Shown one piece after another: positions 1 through 8,607 of a stretch of 64,000 nucleotides of DNA (position 1 is the stretch's first letter; every line of letters starts with the position of its first letter). The stretch is taken from the NCBI RefSeq assembly GCF_023534745.1, contig NZ_JAMHJQ010000021.1, positions 1 to 64,000 on the forward strand, written 5' to 3'. Source of the stretch: Streptomyces sp. 35G-GA-8. Its GTDB lineage: Bacteria > Actinomycetota > Actinomycetes > Streptomycetales > Streptomycetaceae. The notes under the pieces were generated by a model. It did not search any database. It worked only from the letters and a program-made list of their open reading frames with translations, and was not told where the DNA came from. The position numbers and the translations under genes are program-made.

Positions 1-105
1 GGCCCCGACACCCCCATCATCACCACCGACGCCCGCCACCGCGCCGACGCCAAAAGCGGACTCATCACCCTCGTCGAACACGCCCTCATGGCCCGACTCC
101 GGTAA
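1..105 (+). CDS. C-terminal tail of a CvnD-like conservon GTPase (partial)
   Basis: The first 34 codons read in frame from the window edge to a TAA stop. The peptide contains TPIITTDARHRADAK and ends LITLVEHALMARLR. This resembles the C-terminus of the small Ras-like GTP-binding proteins (CvnD) that close Streptomyces conservon operons, where an Asp-Ala-Arg motif precedes a terminal helix beginning LVEHAL. In S. coelicolor I recall cvn1 lying beside accB/accE, which fits this position. The nucleotide-binding motifs lie outside the window, so the assignment rests on the tail and the synteny. It is followed at once by a strong hairpin. An unrelated ATP/GTP-binding protein remains possible. Confidence 0.6.
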   Translation, partial: GPDTPIITTDARHRADAKSGLITLVEHALMARLR

Positions 106-120
106 CCATGACGGTCATAC

Positions 121-156
121 GAAGGCCCCCGCACTCCGGAGAGTGCGGGGGCCTTC
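121..156. terminator. Bidirectional hairpin terminator
   Basis: A perfect 16-bp inverted repeat (GAAGGCCCCCGCACTC and its complement) surrounds the 4-nt loop CGGA. It sits between the convergent conservon GTPase tail and accE and can serve both. There is no long U tract, which is usual in Streptomyces. Confidence 0.85.
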
Positions 157-196
157 GTCGGTGCCGTGTGTCAGCGCCGTGTGCTACGGGGTGGGC

Positions 197-400
197 TCAG
201 CCCTGCCAGCTGTGGGGGGCGCGGAAGCCGGGCGTGCGCTCCAGACGGCGCCAGCCGGCGGTGGAGCGGCCCCGGTGGGAGGGGGCCTCGGGCTGCGCGG
301 CGGCACGGGCCATCAGTACCGCCGTGATGGCGGCCAGCTCCTCGGGGCCGGCCTGGCCCTTCTCGACGCGCAGCAGGGATTCGTTCGTGGGATCGCTCAT
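197..400 (-). CDS. accE: Acyl-CoA carboxylase epsilon subunit
   Basis: This 67-residue protein has the size and shape of the actinobacterial AccE/PccE subunit, the small activator of the carboxyltransferase core. The N-terminal part predicts a helix (TNESLLRVEKGQAGPEELAAITAVL is its core stretch by position, residues 5-29), and the basic C-terminus carries the conserved WRRLERTPGFRAPHSW pattern. The gene starts 45 nt after the accB stop on the same strand, so the two are almost certainly one transcript. In Streptomyces the epsilon subunit binds the beta subunit and raises carboxylase activity. A GGAG lies about 10 nt before the ATG. The strong hairpin at 121-156 ends the unit. Confidence 0.9.
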   Translation of the reverse strand: MSDPTNESLLRVEKGQAGPEELAAITAVLMARAAAQPEAPSHRGRSTAGWRRLERTPGFRAPHSWQG

Positions 401-445
401 GGAGTCGTGTCTCCGTCTTCTCGGCGGGAGGGCGCGGGCCGCGGG

Positions 446-2029
446 CTACTGCGGGGGGTTGCCGTGCTTGCGGGACGGCAGGTCGGCATGCTTGGTGCGG
501 AGCATCGCGAGCGCGCTGGCGAGCACCTCACGGGTCTCCGCGGGGTCGATGACGTCGTCGACCAGTCCGCGCTCCGCCGCGTAGTAGGGATGCATCAGCT
601 CGGCCTTGTACTCCTTGACCATGCGGGCTCGCATGGCCTCGGAGTCCTCGGCTTCGGCGATCTGCTTGCGGAAGATGACGTTGGCGGCACCTTCGGCGCC
701 CATCACCGCGATCTCGTTGGTCGGCCAGGCGTAGGTGAGGTCGGCTCCGATGGACTGGGAGTCCATCACGATGTAGGCCCCTCCGTACGCCTTGCGCAGG
801 ATCAGCGAGATCCTCGGCACGGTGGCGTTGCAGTAGGCGTACAGGAGCTTGGCACCGTGCCGGATGATCCCGCCATGCTCCTGGTCGACGCCCGGCAGGA
901 AGCCGGGGACATCCAGCAGCGTGACAATGGGGATATTGAAAGCGTCGCACATCTGGACAAAGCGCGCAGCTTTCTCCGATGCCTCGATGTCCAGGACCCC
1001 GGCGAGCGACTGCGGCTGGTTGGCGACGATGCCGATGACCTGACCGTCGAGTCGCGCCAGAGCGCAGATGATGTTACGGGCCCACCGCTCGTGGATCTCC
1101 AGGAAGTCGCCCTCGTCGACGAGTTCCTCGATGACCTTGTGCATGTCGTACGGGCGGTTGCCGTCCGCGGGGACCAGATCGAGCAGCACGTCGGAGCGGC
1201 GGTCCGCCGGGTCCTCGGAGGCGACCGTGGGCGGGTTCTCCCGGTTGTTCTGCGGAAGCATCGACAGGAGGTAGCGCACCTCGGCGATGCAGGTCTCCTC
1301 GTCGTCGTACGCGAAGTGCGCGACACCCGAGGTCTCGGCGTGCACATCGGCGCCGCCGAGGCCGTTCTGGGTGATCTCCTCGCCGGTGACGGCCTTGACC
1401 ACATCGGGGCCCGTGATGAACATCTGCGAGGTCTCACGGACCATGAAGACGAAGTCGGTGAGCGCCGGGCTGTAGGCGGCGCCGCCCGCGCACGGCCCGA
1501 GCATCACGCTGATCTGCGGGATGACACCGGAGGCGCGGGTGTTGCGCTGGAAGATCCCGCCGTAGCCGGCGAGCGCGGAGACACCCTCCTGGATCCGGGC
1601 GCCCGCGCCGTCGTTCAGCGAGACCAGGGGCGCGCCGGCCGAGATGGCCATGTCCATGATCTTGTGGATCTTGGTGGCGTGGGCCTCGCCGAGGGCGCCG
1701 CCGAAGATCCTGAAGTCGTGCGCGTACACGAAGACCGTACGGCCCTCGACCGTGCCCCAGCCGGTGATGACACCGTCGGTGTACGGCTTCTTGGCCTCCA
1801 GGCCGAAGCCGCTGGCGCGGTGCCTGCGCAGCTGCTCGACCTCCTGGAACGACCCCTCGTCAAGCAGCAGCTCGATACGCTCCCGAGCGGTCAGCTTGCC
1901 CTTCGCGCGCTGTGCCTCGGTCGCCCGTTCGCTCGGCCCGCGACGGGCCTCCTCGCGCAGGGCGTGCAATTCGGCCACACGGCCCCGGGCGTCTACGGGC
2001 TCGCCCTGCGTCTCGTCCACTACGGTCAT
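446..2029 (-). CDS. accB: Acyl-CoA carboxylase beta subunit (carboxyltransferase)
   Basis: This 527-residue carboxyltransferase transfers CO2 from carboxybiotin to short acyl-CoAs, giving malonyl-CoA or methylmalonyl-CoA for fatty acid and polyketide synthesis. Both crotonase-fold halves are present: an N-half acyl-CoA site around NDGAGARIQEGV (residues 139-150) and a C-half biotin site around DVPGFLPGVDQEHGG (373-387). Residue 420, in AYGGAYIVMDS, is isoleucine. In S. coelicolor this position separates AccB (Ile, accepts acetyl- and propionyl-CoA) from PccB (Asp, propionyl-CoA), so AccB is the better name. It is followed by accE. The biotinylated alpha subunit must be encoded elsewhere. No clear Shine-Dalgarno precedes the ATG. 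Confidence 0.93.
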   Translation of the reverse strand: MTVVDETQGEPVDARGRVAELHALREEARRGPSERATEAQRAKGKLTARERIELLLDEGSFQEVEQLRRHRASGFGLEAKKPYTDGVITGWGTVEGRTVFVYAHDFRIFGGALGEAHATKIHKIMDMAISAGAPLVSLNDGAGARIQEGVSALAGYGGIFQRNTRASGVIPQISVMLGPCAGGAAYSPALTDFVFMVRETSQMFITGPDVVKAVTGEEITQNGLGGADVHAETSGVAHFAYDDEETCIAEVRYLLSMLPQNNRENPPTVASEDPADRRSDVLLDLVPADGNRPYDMHKVIEELVDEGDFLEIHERWARNIICALARLDGQVIGIVANQPQSLAGVLDIEASEKAARFVQMCDAFNIPIVTLLDVPGFLPGVDQEHGGIIRHGAKLLYAYCNATVPRISLILRKAYGGAYIVMDSQSIGADLTYAWPTNEIAVMGAEGAANVIFRKQIAEAEDSEAMRARMVKEYKAELMHPYYAAERGLVDDVIDPAETREVLASALAMLRTKHADLPSRKHGNPPQ

Positions 2030-2180
2030 GTCCCAACCCTACGAAGAGCACCAAGGAATCGCGCCGTAGACTCCACACAGTCTCGCGGCGGTATTCCTGG
2101 TGGGCCTGGACAGAACCCGGCCCGATGCGGGGTTCCTGAACAGCAAGCTACCCCCGGCTCTTGTGGGATTCCCCTAGATG

Positions 2181-4538
2181 TCAGCGCACGGCAAACTCAC
2201 AGCGGTGGCTCGCGCCGGCTGTTCCCGGAGTGATCCTCAGCCGTACGCCACGGCCCGCCGCGAGCACCTCGACGGCCGGGTCCCGGCCGGTGACCCGCCG
2301 TACCGGCCGGTCCCAGAGGATCTCCAGCGGCTCCCCGTCGCGGGTGGGAGCGCTCGCGAGGAGCACCGCCGTACGGCCGCGGACCACGACGAGCACGCTC
2401 GCGGGAGCGGACGCGGTGAGCGGCCCGGCCGTCCCCGGCTGCCAGAAGTTCGCGGCGGTACAGCCGAGCGAGCGGATCTCCACCGCCTGGAGGGCCGCCG
2501 TATTGGCGAGGATCCTGAGCCAGTGACGGTCGGCGGCGCGGCCCGCCACGGTACGCCGGGAGGCGCCGGGCAGCAGCAGATAGGCGTACGAGGCGTCCAC
2601 CGGATCGATGCCGTGGTCCAGCCAGAGAGTCCGATAACGGCGGGTACGCCGTTCGGTGGAACTGGTGGTGTTGATATCGCTCCAGGCGCCGGTGCGCGCC
2701 TCCGCGAGAGTCCGTACGCCGGCGCCGCCGGGGAAGACCCAGCCCCCGTGGCCTTCCAGATGGGCCCAGCGGGGGCGTGGCCCGTCGTCGAGCGTGAAGG
2801 CGTCGGCGCCGTTCTCGCCGAGGTTGCGGTTGTCCACGACCGTCTCGGCCGGCACCCCGTCCGTGGCGGTGATCCCGGCGCCCAGACAGATGACGGCGTC
2901 GGCCGCGAAGAACCAGGACTTGCGTGCTTCGAGGGTGGAGCCGAGCCCCTTGAGATGCTGGCCCACGGCGGCGAACTCCCCGTCGGTCGCGCCGCCGACC
3001 CACCGTACGGCCGGTTTGGGGGCGCCCCACTCGCCGCCGGCCCGGTCCGCGAGCCGTTTGGTGGAGACCGTCGTACCGGGCAGCCGGTACGGGTCGACCG
3101 TGGGCCAGAACCAGTCGGTGTACTGGTCATTGCCCCGGTCCGCGCCCCACCAATAGAGCATTCCGGCGCCGGTGTGCCAGCCGCGTGGATTCTCGCCGTT
3201 GCCGCACTCGTAGTACGTGATCCGGTCCGAGGCCATGGAGAGCGCGGCGGCCCAGCCGGGCCGCCGGTGCACGGCGCGGTCCATCGCCGTGAAGAGCGTA
3301 TGGCCGACCGGCTCGGGGGCGGCGGGGACGGCCGAGGCGGCGACGGCGCCCAGCCGGGCGAGATCGGCGACGTCGAACTGGCGGGCGGTGAGGATCGGTG
3401 AGAACGTGTCCCGCTCGATCCACCCCTTGACCCGGGCGATCCATCGGTCGCGCTCGGCCGGGGAGGCGCCGCCCGCGAGCAGGGGGATGGCCGCGATCAG
3501 TCCCTGGCCATGGAAGTGGTCGCTTCGCAGCACCCCCTGGTCGTCGCTCTTGAGGTAACCGCGGCTGATGGCCCGGCCGTTGACGCCGTCCATCATCAGT
3601 CCGTTGTAGATCAGCGGGGCGTAGGCGCGCTCCACGCTGTCGAGGATGATCTGCCGCGCGGGGTCGGTGACGGCCCAGGTGGAGCCGGCGAGCAGGGTGA
3701 ACAGCCGGCCGAGCCCGTCCAGCATGACCTGTCCGTAGGTACCGGAGTAGGCGACCCAGGTGTGCTGGATGAAGGAGCCGTCGGCGTAGAGACCGTCGCC
3801 CTTCGTGACATACGGGAAGACGGGCGAGAGCGCGTCACGGGCGAGGGCGAGCTTGGCCGGGGCCCGGCCGAGCACCCCGCGCAGGGCCACGGAGCGGCAG
3901 AGGTCGACCCGGTTGGCGCCGGTGCTGGTGCCGGAGTAGTCGGCGAGCAGCCGGTCGGGGACGAAGTGGTCGACGGCGGCGCAGGCGGCGGCCCGCTGCT
4001 CCTCGGTGAGGTGGTCGTACAGAACGGCCACGAGATCCATGAGCAGCCGCGGGGAGCCGATCTGCCACTCCCACCAGTTGCCGTACGGAGTGGTCGCGGG
4101 GCGGTAGACGGTGGCGGCGAGATGATCGAGACCTCGCAGGACGTCGGCGAGGAGCGCCATGTCGCCCGAGAGGCCGGTGCCCGGCTGGGAGAACGCCTGG
4201 GCCATGGTCCACAGCCGGCTGTAGCTCTGGGTGATTCCGGCGGGTGGATCGAAGGGATGGTCCGGCCAGAGGGAGGCGGCGGCCGGGGCCATCGATCGCC
4301 GGAAGCGCGCGGCGAGTTCGCCGGTCCGCGCGAGCCGGGAGGCGTACGGCTCGACGGCCGGGTCGTAGTCCGTGCCGAGCTGGAGATCCACCCAGCGCCG
4401 CCGCAGTTCCTCGAACTCGTCGGCGGCGGCGCGCTGTCGGGCGGCGGCCGGGCGGGAGAACGGAAGCGGGAGCGCGAGGGCGCCCGCGCCCGTGGCGGTC
4501 AGAAAGGCGCGACGGGACCAGGCGGACAGCGGCGACAC
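2181..4538 (-). CDS. Secreted polysaccharide lyase family 8 protein
   Basis: I place the start at the GTG at 4538 because GGGGG lies 5 nt upstream and the product then begins with a Tat-type leader (SRRAFLTATGAGALALP). The resulting 785-residue enzyme has the PL8 layout: an alpha/alpha toroid over roughly residues 40-370, then beta-sandwich domains. Family catalytic residues are recognisable: Asn in GANRVDLC (about 209), His and Tyr in QHTWVAYSGTYG (about 259 and 268), Arg in NGRAISR (about 324), and the aromatic patch NWWEWQIG. PL8 members cleave hyaluronan, chondroitin or xanthan by beta-elimination; the substrate cannot be read here. An upstream in-frame ATG at 4610 would bury the leader and is less likely. 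Confidence 0.88.
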   Translation of the reverse strand: MSPLSAWSRRAFLTATGAGALALPLPFSRPAAARQRAAADEFEELRRRWVDLQLGTDYDPAVEPYASRLARTGELAARFRRSMAPAAASLWPDHPFDPPAGITQSYSRLWTMAQAFSQPGTGLSGDMALLADVLRGLDHLAATVYRPATTPYGNWWEWQIGSPRLLMDLVAVLYDHLTEEQRAAACAAVDHFVPDRLLADYSGTSTGANRVDLCRSVALRGVLGRAPAKLALARDALSPVFPYVTKGDGLYADGSFIQHTWVAYSGTYGQVMLDGLGRLFTLLAGSTWAVTDPARQIILDSVERAYAPLIYNGLMMDGVNGRAISRGYLKSDDQGVLRSDHFHGQGLIAAIPLLAGGASPAERDRWIARVKGWIERDTFSPILTARQFDVADLARLGAVAASAVPAAPEPVGHTLFTAMDRAVHRRPGWAAALSMASDRITYYECGNGENPRGWHTGAGMLYWWGADRGNDQYTDWFWPTVDPYRLPGTTVSTKRLADRAGGEWGAPKPAVRWVGGATDGEFAAVGQHLKGLGSTLEARKSWFFAADAVICLGAGITATDGVPAETVVDNRNLGENGADAFTLDDGPRPRWAHLEGHGGWVFPGGAGVRTLAEARTGAWSDINTTSSTERRTRRYRTLWLDHGIDPVDASYAYLLLPGASRRTVAGRAADRHWLRILANTAALQAVEIRSLGCTAANFWQPGTAGPLTASAPASVLVVVRGRTAVLLASAPTRDGEPLEILWDRPVRRVTGRDPAVEVLAAGRGVRLRITPGTAGASHRCEFAVR

Positions 4539-4674
4539 GGAGACCCCCGTGATCGGAAGTGGCGTAGACCGGCTGGTGGTTGGTTTAGCACCGCGCTCGA
4601 AGGCTTGCAACGGTGCCCCGCCCTCCCATGCCGGGAAGGCGGGGCACCGTCGTGTCCGAGGACCGCCAACGGCG

Positions 4675-5184
4675 TCAGCAGCCGCCGCAGTTGTAGAACG
4701 TCACATCCCAGTGGTTGCCCTCGTCGGCGTAGATGTTGCCGGCGCCGGACTGCCACTGCGGGGCGCCGTCGCCGCGCACCCCGATGTACGTGAAGGTGTT
4801 CTTGACGTAGTTGTTGACGCAGGTGGCCTTGCCGAAGTCCAGCTTGTAGCCGTTCCAGTGCGAGTACGTGCCGCCCGCGTGGCCGGTCTCCGTACCACCG
4901 GTGATGTTGAGACCGCAGCCGCTGGCGCTCCTCAGGGTCTGCGCCCCCTTGGCCGTGTCCAGGTTGAGCTGGTCGAACGACGTACAGGTCGGGTTGTTGC
5001 GGTCGGAGCAGCCGCCGGACGAGGACCAGGTGATCCCGGACGAGCGGAACATCGAGGTCGCGGTGGCGTGGGTGATCTTGGTGGCGGCCTGGGCATCGGT
5101 GGCCGTGCTGAGGACACCGAAGCCGGGGGCGAAGAGCGCGCCGAGCACAAGGGCGAGCGCGCTGATGACCGAGCGGATTCTCAT
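4675..5184 (-). CDS. Small secreted protein with an M15/LAS-like metallopeptidase pattern
   Basis: This 169-residue protein has a clear Sec signal peptide (about residues 1-34, cut near DAQAA). The mature part is rich in Gly, Ser, Asn and Cys. Within GHAGGTYSHWNGYKLDF, His109 is followed seven residues later by Asp116, and His158 lies in GNHWD near the C-terminus. That His-x6-Asp plus distal His arrangement is the zinc-site pattern of M15/LAS peptidoglycan peptidases. Six Cys residues could form disulfides. I recall related uncharacterised Streptomyces exoproteins but no named family. The peptidase assignment is inference from motif spacing; a structural or binding protein is possible. Confidence 0.7.
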   Translation of the reverse strand: MRIRSVISALALVLGALFAPGFGVLSTATDAQAATKITHATATSMFRSSGITWSSSGGCSDRNNPTCTSFDQLNLDTAKGAQTLRSASGCGLNITGGTETGHAGGTYSHWNGYKLDFGKATCVNNYVKNTFTYIGVRGDGAPQWQSGAGNIYADEGNHWDVTFYNCGGC

Positions 5185-5347
5185 GGGGGGATTCCCTCTC
5201 CTGCTGAAGACCGTGGAGCCGATTGGTGCCGATGGGCGGTGGGGCCAATGGGGCGGTGGGGCAGGTGGAACAGGGAGATCGTGCCCGATGTCTACGCGCG
5301 TCCGCCAGAGGGCGACGCGTTCAATCGGCCTCGATCGGGTGACATTG

Positions 5348-5376
5348 TTGAAATCCGAACCAGACCCGTCTATGGT
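5348..5376 (+). promoter_or_regulatory. Vegetative-type promoter for the YceI gene
   Basis: TTGAAA (5348-5353) and TATGGT (5371-5376) are separated by exactly 17 nt, close to the housekeeping sigma (HrdB) consensus. The predicted start site lies near 5383-5385, about 50 nt before the yceI ATG. Confidence 0.65.
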
Positions 5377-5383
5377 GATGCTC

Positions 5384-5400
5384 GTTGAAGGTTAAACAAC
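5384..5400. promoter_or_regulatory. Candidate operator overlapping the YceI transcription start
   Basis: GTTGAAGGTTAAACAAC begins GTTG and ends CAAC, is AT-rich for this genome, and lies directly after the -10 element. Such TTGAA...TTAAAC boxes resemble MarR-family operators. No marR gene is adjacent, so this is only a candidate. Confidence 0.35.
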
Positions 5401-5432
5401 CGCCCCGCGCCACCACTTTCTCAGGAGCAACC

Positions 5433-6041
5433 ATGGGACTCTTCGGCCGCACCAACGACTCCGCCCAGGCCTCGGCCGCCACCGCCACGGTGGACCCGGC
5501 GCTCGCCGCGCTGACCGGCGAATACACCATCGACCCGGCGCACAGCACGATCAGCTTCACCGTCCGGCACGCGATGGTCACCAACGTCCGGGGCGCCTTC
5601 ACCGAGCACGAGGGTTCGCTGAGCCTGGACGGTACGAACCCGGCGGCCTCCTCGGCGTCGATCGACGTATCCATCGCGAGTGTCGACACCGGCATGGCGG
5701 ACCGCGACGGTCATCTGCGCAGCGCCGACTTCTTCGACGCCGAGACGTTCCCGAAGATGTCCTTCCGCTCCACCTCGGTCGAGCAGCTGGACACGGAGAC
5801 CTACCGGCTCATCGGTGACCTCACCATCAAGGACGTCACCCGACCGCTCACCATCGACCTGGAGTTCAACGGCTCGGCCACCGACCCGTACGGCAACGAG
5901 CGCGTCGGCTTCGAGGGCAGCGCCACGATCCTGCGCTCCGAGTGGGGTCTGACCTGGAACGCCGCCCTGGAGACCGGCGGTGTGATGGTCAGCGACAAGG
6001 TCAAGCTGAGCTTCGACATCTCCGCGATCAAGAAGGCCTGA
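5433..6041 (+). CDS. YceI family isoprenoid-binding lipocalin-like protein
   Basis: The ATG at 5433 is preceded by CAGGAG at a good distance, giving 202 residues. After an N-terminal extension of about 28 residues without a signal peptide comes the YceI domain, with the hallmark opening YTIDPAHSTISFTVRHAMV, then DGHLRSADFFDAETFPKMSF and a C-terminal KLSFDISAIKKA. YceI proteins form a lipocalin-like barrel that binds polyisoprenoid or long-chain amphiphiles; many are stress-inducible. This one appears cytoplasmic. The gene stands alone between a divergent secreted protein and a convergent membrane protein, with its own strong promoter and operator-like box. Confidence 0.92.
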   Translation: MGLFGRTNDSAQASAATATVDPALAALTGEYTIDPAHSTISFTVRHAMVTNVRGAFTEHEGSLSLDGTNPAASSASIDVSIASVDTGMADRDGHLRSADFFDAETFPKMSFRSTSVEQLDTETYRLIGDLTIKDVTRPLTIDLEFNGSATDPYGNERVGFEGSATILRSEWGLTWNAALETGGVMVSDKVKLSFDISAIKKA

Positions 6042-6098
6042 CCCACAGCGGGACAGGCACCGGATTCTCAGCGGTGCGGGCACCGGGTTCCAGAAGCA

Positions 6099-6128
6099 CT
6101 GGACGAGTAAGTCCGAAGTCTCGTCCAG
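6099..6128. terminator. Hairpin between convergent genes
   Basis: CTGGACGAG and CTCGTCCAG form a 9-bp perfect stem with a 12-nt loop. An outer pair, CGGGTTC (6084-6090) with GAACCCG (6134-6140), could extend it. It lies between yceI and the convergent gene that ends at 6131. Confidence 0.6.
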
Positions 6129-6130
6129 GT

Positions 6131-7501
6131 CTAGAACCCGCCACCGCCGCCGAAGTCCCCTCCCCCGCCGAAGCCTCCGCCGCCGAAGTCGCCCGGGTCG
6201 AAGTCCGAGCCCGAGTAGTCTCCGCCGCTGAAGCCGGACAGGTCACCGCCGCCGAAGTCCGCGGCGTAGGCGGGGGTCGCCATCATCGAGCCGAGCATCG
6301 TGCCGACCAGCAGTCCCGGCAGCAGCCCGCCGCCGAAGTAGCCGCCGGCCCACGGCCCGTACGCCGGTCCGGCCTCCCAGTAGGGGCGGGGGCCGTGCTC
6401 GGTCTGCACCGTACGGGTCTCCGGGTCCGTGCCGTCCGCCAGCCGGGCGGCGTCGGCCGCGCAGACCGGGACCGTACGCGGGACACCGGCGGGCGGTGCC
6501 CACTCCGCGTCCGTCGTGGAGGGGCCGTGCCGGGGGTCGAAGAAGCACGGCGAACGGCGCTCGGGAAGCGGCGCGCCCGTCCTGCGCGCGGCGAGCGTGG
6601 CCAGCGCGAACCGGCCGTCCTCCAGCGCCTCGGTCACCCCGCGTACGTCCTCGGGCCGTTCCGCCGCGCCCATCAGGGACTTGGCCTTCTCGTACGAGTC
6701 CAGGGAGCGTTCGTAGTCCCCGCGCATCGCGTCGTCGGCGCCCGGCTCGCCGGGGTGGAAGTCCAGCCGGTCCAGCTCCTCGCCGAAGGCGGTGATGTCC
6801 TCGTCCACGACGACCCGCAGCTTCTCCAGCGCCTCGCGGGTGCGTTCGGCGCGCTTGCGGCGGTTGGCGCGCGCCACCGCGTACGCGCCCGCGCCGCCCA
6901 CCACGATCACCGAGCCGAGGACGATCAGCCCGGTGGACGAGCCGCCGGCGCCGCCCGGTCCCGACCCCGTGTCCCAGGAGGCCGGGGCCTGGCCCCGGGT
7001 CTGCGGAAGGGCCTGGTCGACGAAGTTGTTCAGCTCGGTCGCGGCGTCGACCGGGCCGCCCGCCTTGACCGCGTCCGTGAGATTGCGGACGGCCTGGCTG
7101 GGCAGCACCGCGGAGTCGGCGCCCGCGTTGAACCGGTCACCGAGACGGATGGCGTACAGCCCCGTCACGCCGGTCTCGGCCCGTACGGTCCTCAGCACGG
7201 ACGAGGCCGGGAACTCGGCGGTGGCCGGCAGGACCGCCACGAAGAGGGGTTTGTCCGCGTCCTTGATCTTCTTCGCCAGAGCCTCGGCCTCCGACGCCGA
7301 AAGCTGTCCCGTGGCCCGTGGGTCCACGTAGACCGGCCCCTTCTTGAGGGCCGCGGCCACCGCCTCGGGGCCGGTGGCCGCGGACACGTTGGTGGGCGTT
7401 GGCGCATCGGGGGCCGCCCACGCGCCCGGCGCCACCAGGAAGGCCGCGGCGAGGAAGGCGAGAAGCAGTCCGGACAGCAGGGAAATCGGCCTCGTCCTCA
7501 T
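6131..7501 (-). CDS. Secreted/membrane protein with Gly-rich tail, TPM-like ectodomain
   Basis: The ATG at 7501 gives 456 residues beginning with a signal peptide (MRTRPISLLSGLLLAFLAAA, cleaved near AWAAPDAP). An extracytoplasmic domain of about 160 residues follows, with the rhythm of TPM-like domains (EALAKKIKDADKPLFVAVLP). Then comes one transmembrane helix (GLIVLGSVIVVGGAGAYAVA), a basic coiled region, a cytoplasmic part with Cys-Ala-Ala-Asp, and a tail of repeated Gly-Gly-Phe and Gly-Asp-Phe motifs. Many actinobacteria carry such proteins without known function. No strong Shine-Dalgarno precedes the ATG. The TPM resemblance is weak. Confidence 0.75.
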   Translation of the reverse strand: MRTRPISLLSGLLLAFLAAAFLVAPGAWAAPDAPTPTNVSAATGPEAVAAALKKGPVYVDPRATGQLSASEAEALAKKIKDADKPLFVAVLPATAEFPASSVLRTVRAETGVTGLYAIRLGDRFNAGADSAVLPSQAVRNLTDAVKAGGPVDAATELNNFVDQALPQTRGQAPASWDTGSGPGGAGGSSTGLIVLGSVIVVGGAGAYAVARANRRKRAERTREALEKLRVVVDEDITAFGEELDRLDFHPGEPGADDAMRGDYERSLDSYEKAKSLMGAAERPEDVRGVTEALEDGRFALATLAARRTGAPLPERRSPCFFDPRHGPSTTDAEWAPPAGVPRTVPVCAADAARLADGTDPETRTVQTEHGPRPYWEAGPAYGPWAGGYFGGGLLPGLLVGTMLGSMMATPAYAADFGGGDLSGFSGGDYSGSDFDPGDFGGGGFGGGGDFGGGGGF

Positions 7502-7604
7502 ACCTATTGACGCTACCCGAAGTACGGCCAAACCGGACGGGCGAAGGAGGGGTGAAGGAGGGCGGCAGGGCGAGCGGAAGGCGGGCGGGGCACGGGACGG
7601 AGAC

Positions 7605-8585
7605 CTACGGAGCCGACTCCCGGACGATGATCTCGGTGGGCAGGACAACCGGCTCGCCGAGGCCGGGCGATGTCCCGGCGAGATGTCCGAGCAGCAGCCG
7701 TGCCGCCGTCTCGCCCATCCGCCGGGTGGGCTGGCGGACGGTGGTCAGCGGCGGCTCCGTGTGCCGGGCCAGCGGGATGTCGTCGAAGCCGACCACCGCG
7801 ACATCGTCGGGGACCGTGCGCCCCGCCGCCCGCAGGGCCCGCAGCGCGCCGGCCGCGCTGATGTCGTTGTGCGCGAACACGGAGTCGAAGCGGACCTCGT
7901 TGGTGAGCAGCTTCTCCACCGCGAGCCGTCCCGACAGCTCGGTGAAGTCCCCCACCATGACGAGATCGGTGGGCAGGACCTCACGGAAGCCCCTGAGCCG
8001 TTCGCGTACACAGCCGAAGTGCGCGGGTCCGGTGATCACCAGCGGTCTGCCGCGCCCGCCGGCCAGCAGATGGCGGGCCGCGGAGGCGCCGCCCTCGTGG
8101 TTGGTGGTCATCACGGACGGAAAGCCCTCGGGGCGGCTGCCCCGGTCGTCGATCAGTACGACGGGCAGCCCCTTGCGGTGCAGCCCGATGATGGTGTCGA
8201 GGGTGTTCTCCGGCTCCACGACGAGCAGTCCGTCGAAGGCGCGGGCCGAGACCTGGGTGACGAAGTGCTCCACCGATTCGGGGCCGCGGTTGCAGGTGAA
8301 GAGCAGCAGGCCGTAACCGGCCGCCTCGACGGTGTCCACGACCCCCTGAAGGACCTCGCCCATCCAGGGCCAGCTCAGCGCCGGCACCAGCATGCCGATC
8401 GTATGGCCCCGGCCGCGGGCCAGTCCGACGGCGCCCGAGCTCGGTACGTAACCGAGCCGGGCGATCACGGCCCGGACGCGGGCGGCCGTGCCCCGGTCGA
8501 CTTCACCTTTGGTATTGATCACCCGCGACACGGTCGTCTTGCTGACCCCGGCCTCCCGGGCGACATCGGCGATGGTGACACGCAT
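7605..8585 (-). CDS. LacI family transcriptional regulator
   Basis: This 326-residue protein opens with the LacI helix-turn-helix MRVTIADVAREAGVSKTTVS (residues 1-20) followed by a hinge helix. The remainder is a periplasmic-binding-protein-like sugar sensor domain ending in LPTEIIVRESAP. It is divergent from the GH30 glycosidase gene, and the intergenic region holds three GGAACCGGT repeats plus a perfect ACCGGTACCGGT palindrome, the usual kind of LacI-family site. The likely job is sugar-responsive repression of itself and the GH30 gene. The effector cannot be inferred. Confidence 0.92.
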   Translation of the reverse strand: MRVTIADVAREAGVSKTTVSRVINTKGEVDRGTAARVRAVIARLGYVPSSGAVGLARGRGHTIGMLVPALSWPWMGEVLQGVVDTVEAAGYGLLLFTCNRGPESVEHFVTQVSARAFDGLLVVEPENTLDTIIGLHRKGLPVVLIDDRGSRPEGFPSVMTTNHEGGASAARHLLAGGRGRPLVITGPAHFGCVRERLRGFREVLPTDLVMVGDFTELSGRLAVEKLLTNEVRFDSVFAHNDISAAGALRALRAAGRTVPDDVAVVGFDDIPLARHTEPPLTTVRQPTRRMGETAARLLLGHLAGTSPGLGEPVVLPTEIIVRESAP

Positions 8586-8607
8586 CGTGGCCTCCCCGAA
8601 GAGGTGG

